DNA of 64,000 nt from Acidaminococcus hominis (GCF_021044795.1 NZ_JAJNOP010000010.1), one strand, 5' to 3'; positions 32,578 to 42,931 are shown, counted from the first letter of the stretch. Made by a program: numbers and translations. Notes: generated by a model not told the origin, from the letters alone.

Positions 32578-35500
32578 TTACATACGTCTTGTAATCGTTA
32601 CTCCATATGTGAAGCCCTGCTTTACCCCGTGCCAGCCCGTAACGCGTACGTCGGCGCCCCAGGGATTCTCTTTGGTCACTTTGCTCTGCCAGCCGAGCTC
32701 CAGGAATTCGCTGGAGCCTTTCATGCTGGCGTCGGGGGTGGTGTAGTCTCTGTACCGTGCCGTGGCTTTGCCGTCAAATTCGTAATCCCAGCCAAGGCCT
32801 GCATAGAAGGTGGTGGTAGCTTCGTCCAGGTGTTTGGTCCATCTAAAGCCCAAACGGGTCCAGATGGAATCCACCCCATCCAAATCGTAGTCAGCGCTGC
32901 CCAAACTGCTGTGCAGAGTCACGCTGTCACCGCCCAAATGGGAATAGAAGAATTTGCCGTAGACATTATAGTCGTTGGTAGCCTGACGGTAAATCCGCCC
33001 CAGACCGGCGTGGGCAGCAATATAACCAGCCCCAGAGTTATAGGTGGTACGGTAGCCGGCAATGCGTCCAGCATAGTCACCGTTTAGGCGGCCGGCCCGT
33101 ACCAGGCCTTCGTAGTGGACGCCGTTGACCTGGTCTCTGCGGAGCAGGATACCAGCGCCTACATACCGCTGACTGCCGTCGCCCCGGGTGCCGTTCTTAT
33201 AGCTGGTATAGTTTCCGGTACCGTATTCGATGAAAGGCATAATGGTGTCGGCGTAGTCTTTCTTAAAAACCCGCTTTACGAAGCCCAATTCACCATTGAA
33301 CCCATTGGTATCCACCGTGGAACTGCTGTTATAGCGGAGGTTGTGGCCGCCCAGCATGACATAGGGGGTAAACTTGGCCTCCACTTCCCGTTCTTTCCTT
33401 TGGGCAATTTCTTCTGCACTAAGGGTCACATTCGCGTTCTTGGCATCTGCGGCGTCAAGAGGAGAAGCAGCTGCCATAACGGGTCCCTGTCTCAGGCTCA
33501 TGCCGGCAGGGGAAGAAATATAGGGAGTGCCCAGCATATCCATAACGTTATGGTCATCATCCCGGAGCCGGGCCGCCTCATGGCTTTCGGCCCAGGCGGT
33601 TAGAGCTGCCTGGAGGCCATCGGTGACGGCTGCGTCGGAGCCGTTGGCTACCGTGCTGGCAGCATTGGCTTGGCCGTCGGCGATAACCTCCGTATCCGGG
33701 TGCAGGATGGGTTGGCTGTCGATGGGCACGTAGAGAACGATGGTATTGGCGTCCTGGGGCTTAATGTAGACCTTGCGCTGGAGGAGGGCTGCGTCGGTGA
33801 CGATATCCTTACCGTCCATCATGGCGTAGCTGGTACCTGTGGTGTTGATTTCGTTGTTGGCGTCGTGGATCAGGTTGATCACTTCACCCGGATTCAGCTG
33901 GGTGGTATCCTCCACCCCGGCGTTAATGGCTGCCCCATGGACATCCGCAGTATCCGTCACTTCCAGCATGGTATCCCCGGCCTTGGCATCCGCCGGCACG
34001 TAGAAATTCAGGTTCTGGAAATAACCCAGGTTCTTAACTGTATTGCCCTTGGTGGAAAGATTCAGGGTGTTGCCGGTGCTCTCGGTGGTGCTATAGCCGC
34101 CGTAGAGGCTCATCATGGAGCCCAGTAGGCCGCCGGTAATGTTCACCGTGTTGTCTGTAGCCGGGCCCTCCTCGTTCACCCCGGCAGCAATCAGGTTCCC
34201 GCTCATAAGGGGGTTCTCTTCTTCGTCCGCAGCAATCGTGGTACCAATAGTACCGCCCTTGATATTCAGGATGTTGCCAGAAGCAATTCCTCCTGTGGTT
34301 TGACCGCCCACCAGATTCTTCTAGATTGTGCCGCCCTCAACGGTCACCGTATTGCGTTGTGCGTAACTGCGCAGCGGGCTATAGGCGCCATAGACGTTTC
34401 CTGCAGTCACCCCGCTGCCAAGCGTTACCTGGTTGTCATACATCGGACAAGAGGAATCCTTCAGCAGGTCGTCTGACGTGGCAATGGTGGTCAAATACCC
34501 GCCATAAATGGCGTCTGCCGTGACGTTGCCGCCGCTGATGGCCACTTGGTTGGCATAAGCGCCGGGATTGCTTAGAAGTTTTAACTGATAAAACGTATCG
34601 TACGTCCGATAATAGGTTGTACCGTTGGATTTCCCGCCTGCGATAACCGAAGCCCCGGAAATCGTGGCATCCTGAAGCTTCAGGATATTCTCTAGAGCTT
34701 GGTTGGCACCAGCCCCTGCATAGATTTCCTGGGCTCCGTTTACCTTGACATTCGTAAGTGCAAGGCTGTTTTTATAGGCTGAAGCACCTGCATAGGCTGC
34801 TGCCAGCGTAGGTTTGCTTGGATAACCACCATCAGAGTCCAGGACCCCATCGGTGAAGCTAAGGGAACCACCTGTAATAGCTGCAGTATTACCAACTGCT
34901 TTCCCACTTACCGTATCCTCGCCCATAGCCTGCACGCCAATCAGGCAGCTTAACCCACTTACTTCCGCATTCGTCAACTGCAGCTGGTTCTCGGAAGCAT
35001 TCTGCTCAGCTTTTACCCCTTCCAATACGCTCAGGTTATACACCTTGCTATTTTCCACCGTAAGGCTGTTGCCCTGGGCAAGTCCCGTTGCGTCGGCCCC
35101 TATTAGACTGGTGCCGCTTACTGGGAGAAAAGTGATTTCACTATTTCCGGTAATCTTCAGCTGGTTCTCACGGGTAAGAGTTGTATAAACTGCATCATCG
35201 TCTCCCTCATAAACCGTACCATAAACTCCACGCACTTCGGCCAGATTATCTATTTTGGTGTCTTCAATAGACATTGTATTTTTATACGGAGCTACGCCAT
35301 ATGCACCAACGATATACGAGGCATTGCCAGAAATGGTAGAAGCAGTAAAAGTTACCTTATTCTCAGAAACACGGCCATAGGGAGAATAACCACCCCATAA
35401 ATAACGAAGACCTGAAACCGTACTCTGATTTAGTTTCACAGCATTAGCTGCAACCGTTCCCTTTTCACTTAACCCACCACAAATCATATAAGCACCGTCA

Positions 35501-37743
35501 GCAGCTGCCTGATTCAATTCTAGAGAATTGTTTGAAGCACTGACTAACCCTAATCCGCCAAAAATCGTAGTTCCGTCCTCATTCGAATCCTGTGTCGTAT
35601 AGCTTACTTTGGCACCCGTAATGGAAACCTGGTTCTGGTCTGCACAGCCCGCATCGTTTGAATCATCGCCCGAGGCCCAAGCAAGTCCACCGCCAATTGC
35701 CGCTGCATTTTGCAGCTCCGTCTTCTGGCCGCTGATACTCACCTGGTTTCCAGAGGCCGGTCCTTCATTTGCTACCCCGCCAAGGATCCAGCCCCCTGAT
35801 CCAGTTTCAGCCTCTCCAAACATGCTGGAATTTCCCAGGGTCACTGCCGTATTGTCCAGAGTTACCTTGTTGTCCTTGGCACTGGTAGTACCCAAACCGC
35901 CATAGATATCCGTAATCCCGTTCTTGATGGTGCTTTGGTAAATCTGCACTTCATTGGAATCTGCAGCGCTTGCCAAACCAGATTCCGACACATGGCGATG
36001 ATTATAGCCCCCAGCCAATACACCTACAGGAAGGTCATATACATTTAGGCCCAGTAAATCAACATATGTATCCTGACTTGCCTCGTTTCCCAAGGTCGCG
36101 CCATAAGCGGTCACCTTATTTCCCACGGCACTGCCATATTCAGAAAAGCCTCCCAGTAGGGAATTGCCCAGGACAGGCTGGGTGGAATAATCTTCCTTTC
36201 CCAGGGTAACCGTATTATCGTTTGCGTCATAATAAGCGTAACCACCGCCCACCTTAGCTGCATACCCGCTGAGGAACTGCACTTCGTTCTGGCTGGCATA
36301 TTTGTGGGCTGCGCCTCCGTAAACCCCTCCGCTGATAGTGGTAGCACCGGATGAGGTTTCTCTAATATACACCTTGTTGCCAATGGCACTGGCTGGAAGG
36401 AAACTGTGTTGGAAGTCAAAAATATGGAAGGAGCTGGTACGTGAATAATCCAGCAGTCCATCCTCCATATCGCCAGCAATGCCGCCTGCTGCCGTGGCAA
36501 GTCTGCTGTCAGTGATATAGACCGTATTATAGGAAGCATCCCCCTCTTCCTGGGTGGAAAGCGTTCCTCCTGTCAAACCCCCTGCCACATCAACATGTCT
36601 GTCACTTTCTATTTCGTTGACCCGGGTCAAGGTCAACGTATTATAGCAAGCTCCATTATGCAGGCTGAAACCGCCCACCAGATCCAGTTCGTCATCATAG
36701 TAGTCTGCAGTCTTGGCACTCACCGTAATATCGGACAGCGTCACCTGGTTTTCATTGGCATCCAATTTTGCCGTGTAGCCGCCGGCAGCCAGCAGGGTAA
36801 GCGTGCTGTTCCGGACCACCACCTGGTTGTTCGAGGTAGTGCCTTTGCCGGAGTAGCCCCCTATCACCGCGGTGTAGGTTCCCTGATTTTCGGAGTCTGG
36901 CTGCGTACCGCTGGCCTCTGCCTCTGCACTGGTGCCAATGTATACGCGGTTATTGCTGGCATCAGCTGTGGCCGTCACATCTAGAGGAGACAGATATGAC
37001 CAGTCGGTATAATTGCCTGCCTCATCACGATAAACGCCATAATAATCACTATATCCCTTTACATTGGCAGCTCCGCCATACACAGCAACAGGAGTTCCGT
37101 CATGCACAGTGACCTTTTCCAGCGTCACTGTATTGCCGGACACGTCAAACTGCTCAGTGGATACTAAATGGTTCTCATTCTCTTCCTCCGAGCCCAAATA
37201 CTCTTTTGTATAGTCATATAAATAGCCGCCAAAAATGGATACCCCATCGTACTCTGTGGCACCAGAACCCAGGGTGGTGCTGCCAAGGGTCACCGTGTTG
37301 CCATTTACCTGATCTTCTGTGGAGGTTGTAGTATTGTCCTCATGAATGATCACGCCCCCAAAAATATTGGAACCGGGATTTTCTGACGTTACCGTCCCTC
37401 CTGTAACCTGCAAGGTGTTACCGGAAGCGGTTCCGGTATCCTTGTTGCCAATGGCTCCATTTGATAAATTGATAGATTCTTCCGTGTTCAAGCCGCTCCC
37501 ATACTCGTTCCCTTCCTCAGCCTTCACATCTTCCCCGCTAATGGTGATTGGTTCCGCCTGAGCCCTGGGGACATACGCCCCCAGTCCCAAAATGCTGGTG
37601 AGCACCAATACTGTCAATAATTGCTTCTGTTGTCCATTCCTGGTTTCCTTCTGATGCTTGTGTTTCCCCATAACTTGTGCCAGCGCCTCCCGCAGCCGCC
37701 AGCTTCCCCCTTTCGTCAAACAGGCAAAGGCCTTTAAGTACAT
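32578..37743 (-). pseudogene. Autotransporter adhesin with in-frame amber stop
   Basis: A type V autotransporter of about 1,720 residues. A signal peptide (LLTVLVLTSILGLGAYVPRA, then QA/EP cleavage) precedes a long passenger. The passenger contains well over 20 copies of a loose beta-helix unit, roughly N-x-V-x-L then 15-40 residues then GG. The last ~270 residues form the outer-membrane barrel (from KFTPYVMLGGHNLRY to YGVTITRRM). At 34321-34323 a TAG interrupts the frame (GGTI, stop, KNLVGG); the downstream frame is fully open. Translation would stop before the barrel, giving no surface display unless the amber is read through. The start is 37743 or, more conventionally, 37671 (MGKHKHQ). Confidence 0.85.
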
Positions 37744-38200
37744 TAAGTTTTATGTTATTATTATTCAAACATCTCTACGAATATATTATAGCGTTGTTTG
37801 TTTATAAAGTCTAAGAAATCGTTTATAAAAATAGTTTCACAACTATTAGCCGCAGCCAACTGTATAAATGGATACAAACGTTATTTCAGAAGAAAACAAG
37901 TTTATTTGAAAGCTGTTTTTCATTCAGCAACAGTGCCAATTCACCGTGAATAGTTTGTAACATATTCTTGTTCTTGTAGTATTTTAAATACGTTTATGTT
38001 ATGTTTTTTACGATTCTTATCAATAATTATCCCAAGTTTGGTTCCACTTTTAGCAGTAAATAATTATGTTTATTTTTGCAATTCAAAATAATCTATTTTT
38101 TAGTTGCATTATTTACCGTTGATATGCTATACTATCGATGTTCATCAACCGTATACATTGTATTTTGTATACGAAATTATCCAGATTGGAGGCACATCCT
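37744..38200. promoter_or_regulatory. Divergent intergenic control region
   Basis: A 457-base AT-rich interval between the autotransporter gene and the LytTR regulator. On the plus strand TTGCAT (38104-38109) and TATACT (38128-38133), 18 bases apart, form the regulator promoter. ACCGTTGAT at 38115-38123 in the spacer and TACGTTTAT at 37989-37997 both fit the LytTR 9-mer consensus. CGTATAC-N10-GTATACG (38150-38173) forms an inverted repeat in the leader. On the minus strand TATAAT at 37785-37790 may be the autotransporter -10. Confidence 0.5.
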
Positions 38201-38911
38201 ATGTTTCGCATAGCTATTTGCGACGAAGATTCTCTCAGTACTGAAAACATTATCGCCTGTATCCAGGCCATGCCCAGCCCTTTCGACATTCCAGAAATTT
38301 CTGTGTTTGCCGATTTGCGGTCTCTCCTAGTCAAGTGTACAAGCAATACACGTTACGAACTGATCATCCTGGATCCGGCAAATGTCTTTCGCGATAACCT
38401 GGAAGCCGGCCGCGTTTTACGTGAGCTGGACAAAACTGTCCCCATTATGTTTACATCCAAAGACAAAAATTGTTTCTCTGGCAAGAAAACCCTGCCCAAT
38501 CAGCAATATTTTCTGCCCAAACCCGTTATTCCAGAGGTTCTGTATAAGCTGATGGACAACCTGATGCGAAATACTCTGTATGACCAGCACTACCGGTTTC
38601 CCATGGTCTGTGAAGAAAGCCGCTTTGATTTGGGCATTGATAAAATTTTATATGTAGAGGCTAAGGGCCCCCAGGTTCTGGTGCATACCAGAAAAAAGTC
38701 CTACCCTAAAAGCGCAACCATGAAATCCATGGAGCGCTGGCTGTGCCGGCACCAGTTTGTCAGAATCCATAAGAGCTTCCTGGTCAACGTGCATCAGATT
38801 GAAACTTTTAAGCGGTATAAGGCCGTTTTGAAAAACAAGGTGGAATTGGATATCTCCAAAAACCGTTATAAAGAAATCGCTGACAAAATTGAAGCCCTGC
38901 TCCGCCCCTAA
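38201..38911 (+). CDS. Orphan LytTR-family response regulator
   Basis: A 236-residue regulator, the only clear plus-strand gene. The receiver has Asp9, phospho-acceptor Asp58 (YELIILDPANV) and Lys107 (YFLPKPV). A LytTR DNA-binding domain spans about 133-235 (LDIGIDKILYVEA-like start; SMERWLCRHQFVRIHKSFLVN). The ATG at 38201 has GGAGG eight bases upstream. No histidine kinase is adjacent. Divergent placement and LytTR-like sites suggest it controls the autotransporter and itself; this is inference. Confidence 0.9.
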   Translation: MFRIAICDEDSLSTENIIACIQAMPSPFDIPEISVFADLRSLLVKCTSNTRYELIILDPANVFRDNLEAGRVLRELDKTVPIMFTSKDKNCFSGKKTLPNQQYFLPKPVIPEVLYKLMDNLMRNTLYDQHYRFPMVCEESRFDLGIDKILYVEAKGPQVLVHTRKKSYPKSATMKSMERWLCRHQFVRIHKSFLVNVHQIETFKRYKAVLKNKVELDISKNRYKEIADKIEALLRP

Positions 38912-38981
38912 TGAGAATAGGGACCAGCTTGTGCTGTCCCTGCAATGAAAAGGTGGTGTGAAATAATACTTATCCCCGAAA

Positions 38982-39028
38982 AAAACGGCTTGCGAACTCA
39001 AAAAAGTTCGCAAGCCGTTTTCTGTTTT
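38982..39028 (+). terminator. Terminator after LytTR gene
   Basis: ACGGCTTGCGAACT and AGTTCGCAAGCCGT form a 14-bp perfect stem followed by TTTTCTGTTTTTT. Confidence 0.9.
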
Positions 39029-39046
39029 TTATAACAGTATCTAATA

Positions 39047-39244
39047 AACTTCCTCAGTCAGTCCTACGGACTGCCAGCCCCTACAACGCTTTGCGGCCGC
39101 ATCCAAACATCCACAAGTTTTCCTATGGATGTTTGGTCAATAAGGCCCATGCGATAGCTGCCTGCAAAGCAAGTCCGGAGGACGCAGCTGCGCAGCTAGC
39201 AGCGAACCGCTCAGGGGCTGGTCTTAGGCCTATGCGAGTCATGT
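39047..39244 (+). repeat. Structured repeat, copy A
   Basis: This ~198-base element is one of two diverged inverted copies. It has hairpin 1 AGTCC-TAC-GGACT (39060-39072), then CTACAACGCTTTGCGGCCGC. Hairpin 2 is CCAAACATCC/GGATGTTTGG (39103-39136), bracketed by GGCC/GGCC (39095-39098 and 39144-39147). A conserved tail includes GCGAACCGCTCAGG. Compared with copy B the stems differ in sequence but keep pairing, which suggests selection on RNA or DNA secondary structure. No coding potential is seen. Confidence 0.7.
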
Positions 39245-39310
39245 GCAAAACGGGTATAGGAAAGGAATCTATGGCATGTAGATAAATTTCTACTTCTATT
39301 ACCCTCTAGA

Positions 39311-39503
39311 ACTTGACCAGTATCGGCATAGAATGCTTCCTGAGTGGTTCGCCGTGTTCCGTTCCCCTTCACCCTGCGGGTTCGGCTCACGGACGGCTAT
39401 CACATAGGTCGCATAATACCAAATGTCCTCGGGGAACTGCATTGACATTTGGATGCGACCGTAAAGCGTGTAGGAAGTGTCGCCGAAGGCGACGATAGAA
39501 GTT
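39311..39503 (-). repeat. Structured repeat, copy B (inverted)
   Basis: Reading on the minus strand from 39503, it parallels copy A: AACTTC, hairpin 1 GTCGCC-TTC-GGCGAC (39479-39493), CTACACGCTTTACGG. Hairpin 2 is CCAAATGTC/GACATTTGG (39419-39452), bracketed by GGTCGCAT/ATGCGACC (39407-39414 and 39453-39460). Then come GATAGC and GCGAACCACTCAGG. The copies face each other across 66 bases that hold the palindrome GTAGATAAATTTCTAC. The interval 39504-39611 shows nothing recognisable. Confidence 0.7.
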
Positions 39504-39611
39504 TCATTATTTCACACCCCCTTTTTGCTGCGCCAATATTCCTCCAAAATACATTGAACAGCAGCGCCCAGTGCAAGACGCTGTGCAGCCACTTCAGGTC
39601 TGTTTCCCTGC

Positions 39612-40421
39612 CTATTTCGTCAGTTCTTCCAAACGCTGAAAAAGCAGGAGAAAACACTGTTGACTGTTTTCTGACCAAGAAACGCTGCCATCAAAGGACT
39701 CCCAATGGGTTTTATACCGCCACAGGGAATAGATGGCGGACCCCAGGAGTTCGATATCAATGACCGTGGGAAGCACTTTCGCAAAAGCCTCACTTCTCAT
39801 GGCTGCACATTCTGGATAGCGTTTGACAAATCCAGTCCCCGAGTCCATACGGAAGCCAAGCTTCGAGCAGGCATCGCCCAGTTTGTCAAACTGAAGCCAA
39901 AATTTTTCCGGGTCCTTTTCCCTCTGAAGGAGCAACTTGACCCACTTTGCCGCAAATTGGTGCATCCGTTTCTTCCCGTTCCGCTTAGGAAGCTGTTGGC
40001 ACCTGCCAAAAGCCCAGATATCGTCAAAGGGAAGAACCCGCTGGTACATTTCCGTCAAATCCACTTTCCCAGTGCCGGGGAAATCCACATAAACGCCCGT
40101 CTGCTGCCCAACAACAACCGCAGCTCCCGCGGCCTCCTCATACCGTATCAGCCTATAGGAACCAGTTCCCGCAATCCCTTCTTTTTTCTGTTTTACCCGG
40201 TCTGTGAGAGAAAGAAGCAGCTCTGCCTTCTCTTCCCCAATGTTCGCCAGCTTTGCTTCATGATAACTTCTTCCTGTTTTTCTCTGCCGGGCCGTGCGGG
40301 TGACAAGACTGGCAAGGCCGCTAGCCGCCAGCTTTAAGGTCTGTTCCACAATAGCTCCGGGTTTCCCGTGCACGGAAGGCTTCTCCGAAACCAGGACGAA
40401 ATACGCTTTCTCTTTATCCAT
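39612..40421 (-). CDS. Protein of unknown function with duplicated-family C-terminal domain
   Basis: I do not recognise this 269-residue protein. The start MDKEKAYFVLVSEKPSV has GGAGG upstream. Residues 1-150 show no known motif; they contain GSYRLIRYEEAAGAAVVV and LPFDDIWAFGR. Residues ~153-269 match the protein at 14875-15285, including C-x2-LGF-x-x-D-x-G-x-GF, LLGSAIYSLW and FLLLFQRLEELTK. No signal peptide or membrane helix is visible. It is flanked by the structured repeats and rpsO. Confidence 0.75.
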   Translation of the reverse strand: MDKEKAYFVLVSEKPSVHGKPGAIVEQTLKLAASGLASLVTRTARQRKTGRSYHEAKLANIGEEKAELLLSLTDRVKQKKEGIAGTGSYRLIRYEEAAGAAVVVGQQTGVYVDFPGTGKVDLTEMYQRVLPFDDIWAFGRCQQLPKRNGKKRMHQFAAKWVKLLLQREKDPEKFWLQFDKLGDACSKLGFRMDSGTGFVKRYPECAAMRSEAFAKVLPTVIDIELLGSAIYSLWRYKTHWESFDGSVSWSENSQQCFLLLFQRLEELTK

Positions 40422-40597
40422 TCTCCTACCTCCGCTGGAAATTCAGACTTGTTCATATCTGAATTCTAATAAAAAATAAAGCAAAGGACAATTAAAGCAT
40501 GGGAAAACAGAAAAGTCCTGCAAGCCGCTGAAGCTGAAGAAACTCTTGCGGTCTTGCGGGCCCGGCAGCCCCCAAACGCATTCTTGCCCATAATCGA

Positions 40598-40633
40598 AAA
40601 AGGGATTTCCCGCCAAAAGCGGAAAATCCCTTT
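40598..40633 (-). terminator. Terminator after rpsO
   Basis: AAGGGATTTTCCGC pairs with GCGGGAAATCCCTT, followed by a T-run on the minus strand. It ends the long translation operon. Confidence 0.88.
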
Positions 40634-40664
40634 GCCTAAGCGTATTGCCAGTCCAGAGCTGCGA

Positions 40665-40931
40665 TTATTTACGCAGGCCCAGTCTTTCAACGATGCTTCT
40701 GTATCTTTCGATGTTTTTCTTCATCAGGTAGTTCAGCAGGCCACGACGTTGACCAACCATTTTCAGCAGACCACGGCGAGAATGATGGTCCTTCTTGTTG
40801 GCCTTCAGATGTTCAGTCAAATAGGTGATCCGTTCAGTCAGGATGGCAATCTGAACTTCCGGAGATCCGGTATCAGCTTCGTTGATGCGGTAGGTTTCGA
40901 TCAGTTCTTTCTTTCTTGCAGGTGTTAACAT
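40665..40931 (-). CDS. rpsO: 30S ribosomal protein uS15
   Basis: An 88-residue uS15 (MLTPARKKELIETYRINEAD, LTERITYLTEHLKANKKDHHSRRGLL, YLMKKNIERYRSIVERLGLRK). It binds the central domain of 16S rRNA. The ATG at 40931 has AAGGAGG eight bases upstream. It lies downstream of ribF, the usual end of the infB cluster, with an ~190-base leader in between that could host autoregulation; I could not define a specific leader fold. Confidence 0.97.
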   Translation of the reverse strand: MLTPARKKELIETYRINEADTGSPEVQIAILTERITYLTEHLKANKKDHHSRRGLLKMVGQRRGLLNYLMKKNIERYRSIVERLGLRK

Positions 40932-41120
40932 AGTTTTTTCCTCCTTAGTCATGGAAAAGCCATAGCTGTAGCCGGCGTCGGAGTGTCGCACAGCAACGCT
41001 AAGGTTTAGTTTCTTGGCCCTTTAGGCACTAAGAAAGTATATCATAGATTGGTCCAAATGACCAGGCAAATCCGGTCATTTGCCAAGATTTTTCTTGTAA
41101 AAACAAAACAGCCCGGTTCC

Positions 41121-42041
41121 TTAGAGGAAGTTCCGGACTGTTTTTTCATCTTCCTGGATTTGCTTGAGCAGCGCTTCCAGGGAGTCAAATTTAAGTTCTT
41201 CCCGAATCCGATGCAGCAGCCGTACCCGGATTTCCTGCCCATACAAATCGCCGGAAAAGGCAAACAGGTAGGCTTCCAGCCGGAAATCTGCATCGGTAAA
41301 GGTGGGATTATCCCCCACATTGATCATGGAGCCGTAGAGGTTCTTTTCCACCACTACCTGCCCGGCGTACACGCCGCTCTTAGGCATGGCGATGTTCCGG
41401 CCCAGGAGCTGGACGTTGGCCGTAGGATAGCCCAGCAGCCGCCCCCTACCCTCACCGTGGATAACCTTGCCCCGGATTTCGTAGGGCCGTCCCAGCATCT
41501 TATTGGCCAGGTCCAGGTCGCCCCGGTTAATGGCCCGGCGGATATTGGTGCTGCTGACAATCTGCCCGTCCAGGGTCAGGAGCGGCCGGGCAAGCACGGT
41601 AAGCCCATACTTTTCGTGCTGAGCCCGCAGGTATTGGGCATTACCCTTGCCGCCGGCCCCAAAGCTGAAATTGTCCCCAATGCCCACGGCCTTGACCCCG
41701 GCGGCCGTCAGCAGCTGCAAAAAGTCTTCTGCGCTGATTTGGGCCAGCTCAGGGGTAAAAGGCAGGTTTACCAGGATATCCACACCCAGGCTCTGCATAA
41801 TCTGGATTTTCGAACGGTTGTCCAAAAGCCGCTGGGGTTCCAATTCCGGCATCAGGCTGGCCATGGGATGGGTACTGAAGGTAAAAACCATCAGCTTTAG
41901 CCCATAGGCCTTGGCATAACGGCCGGTGGCCGCTATGACTTCCTGGTGGCCCAAATGGACCCCGTCAAAGGTGCCCAGGGCCGCTGCCGAAGGAACCGGC
42001 GTCATTTTTTTCAGTTCGCTAAGATTCTCAATCAGCTTCAT
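41121..42041 (-). CDS. ribF: Bifunctional riboflavin kinase/FAD synthetase
   Basis: A 306-residue enzyme that makes FMN and then FAD. The N-terminal adenylyltransferase domain has ALGTFDGVHLGHQEVI and IVSSTNIRRAINRGD. The C-terminal riboflavin kinase domain has VIHGEGRGRLLGYPTANV and GSMINVGDNPTF. It follows truB after two bases, the conserved Firmicute order. Confidence 0.96.
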   Translation of the reverse strand: MKLIENLSELKKMTPVPSAAALGTFDGVHLGHQEVIAATGRYAKAYGLKLMVFTFSTHPMASLMPELEPQRLLDNRSKIQIMQSLGVDILVNLPFTPELAQISAEDFLQLLTAAGVKAVGIGDNFSFGAGGKGNAQYLRAQHEKYGLTVLARPLLTLDGQIVSSTNIRRAINRGDLDLANKMLGRPYEIRGKVIHGEGRGRLLGYPTANVQLLGRNIAMPKSGVYAGQVVVEKNLYGSMINVGDNPTFTDADFRLEAYLFAFSGDLYGQEIRVRLLHRIREELKFDSLEALLKQIQEDEKTVRNFL

Positions 42042-42043
42042 AA

Positions 42044-42931
42044 CTATTCCCTGTCCTGTACTTCCGGAATGCGGATAATTTTATGGGCGTACAGCCTTTG
42101 GTCCTTGACCTTGGCCAGGCCCACCAAAAGGCCCTCCCCGGTAAACACCTGTACCAGCTGCCCTTCGTAGGGTTTTGCATGGGGCACCGTAGTAGCCACT
42201 CCCTGGGCAATCCGCCGCCCTTGCAGGGCGTTGACCTCTACCCGGGGAAACTGAGCCAGCACGCAGTCCACATCCAGGCAGTACCGAGCCGGAGCTTCTG
42301 CAATTTCTTCCAGGGTATGGGCGTCTTCCAGGGTAAATACCCCGGCCTGCCGGCGGAGGAGGAAACTCATGGTTCCCTTCATCCCCAGCTTATCCGCCAG
42401 GTCTTCCGTCAAGGTCCGGATAAAGGTTCCCTTGGAGCAAGTCACGTCAAACACCAGGGTCCGGCCGGTGTAGGCCACCCGACGCAGCTGCCGGATGGTA
42501 ATGGGCCGGGGCTCCCGTTTGATTTCGATGCCCTGCCGGGCCAGCTTGTACAGCTTGGTCCCTTTTACACTAATGGCCGAATACATGGGCGGAATCTGAA
42601 AGCCGTCCCCCAAAAAGGATTCCAGGGCCCGGTCGATTTCTTCTTCCGTTAGGCGCAGTACAGGACTTTCGGCAATGATTTTGCCTTCCGTATCCCCCGT
42701 ATCCGTCTGAAACCCGAAGGTCATTTCGGCCCGATAGGTCTTTTCCTCATGGCTGGCGTATTCCAAAAACCGGGTAGCCTGGCCAGTAAATACCGGCAGC
42801 ACCCCAGCCGCCGAGGGATCCAGGGTTCCCCCATGGCCAATTTTCTTCATGTTGAGGATTTTCCGCATCGCGCCCACCACATCGTGGCTGGTCATCCCCG
42901 GGGGTTTGAGTACGTTGAAAATCCCATCCAT
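42044..42931 (-). CDS. truB: tRNA pseudouridine-55 synthase
   Basis: A 295-residue TruB that forms pseudouridine 55 in the T-loop of tRNAs. The catalytic Asp is in KIGHGGTLDPSAAGVL. Further motifs are KTYRAEMTFGFQTDTGD and CSKGTFIRTLTEDL, plus a C-terminal PUA-like region. Its start codon shares a base with the nrnA stop. Confidence 0.96.
   Translation of the reverse strand: MDGIFNVLKPPGMTSHDVVGAMRKILNMKKIGHGGTLDPSAAGVLPVFTGQATRFLEYASHEEKTYRAEMTFGFQTDTGDTEGKIIAESPVLRLTEEEIDRALESFLGDGFQIPPMYSAISVKGTKLYKLARQGIEIKREPRPITIRQLRRVAYTGRTLVFDVTCSKGTFIRTLTEDLADKLGMKGTMSFLLRRQAGVFTLEDAHTLEEIAEAPARYCLDVDCVLAQFPRVEVNALQGRRIAQGVATTVPHAKPYEGQLVQVFTGEGLLVGLAKVKDQRLYAHKIIRIPEVQDRE

Noticed and set aside
34321..34323. 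TAG as a pyrrolysine codon or recoding signal.
   Set aside because: No pyl genes or stimulatory element are visible; a nonsense mutation is simpler, though read-through is kept as a finding.
39278..39293. GTAGATAAATTTCTAC resembles parts of a Cas12a direct repeat (AATTTCTAC...GTAGAT).
   Set aside because: The halves are in the wrong order, no spacer-repeat array follows and no cas gene is nearby; it is a simple palindrome between the two structured repeats.
39047..39503. Possibility that the structured region is RNase P RNA, tmRNA or 6S RNA.
   Set aside because: No tmRNA tag or tRNA-like ends and no RNase P core motifs; the inverted duplication argues for a repeat.
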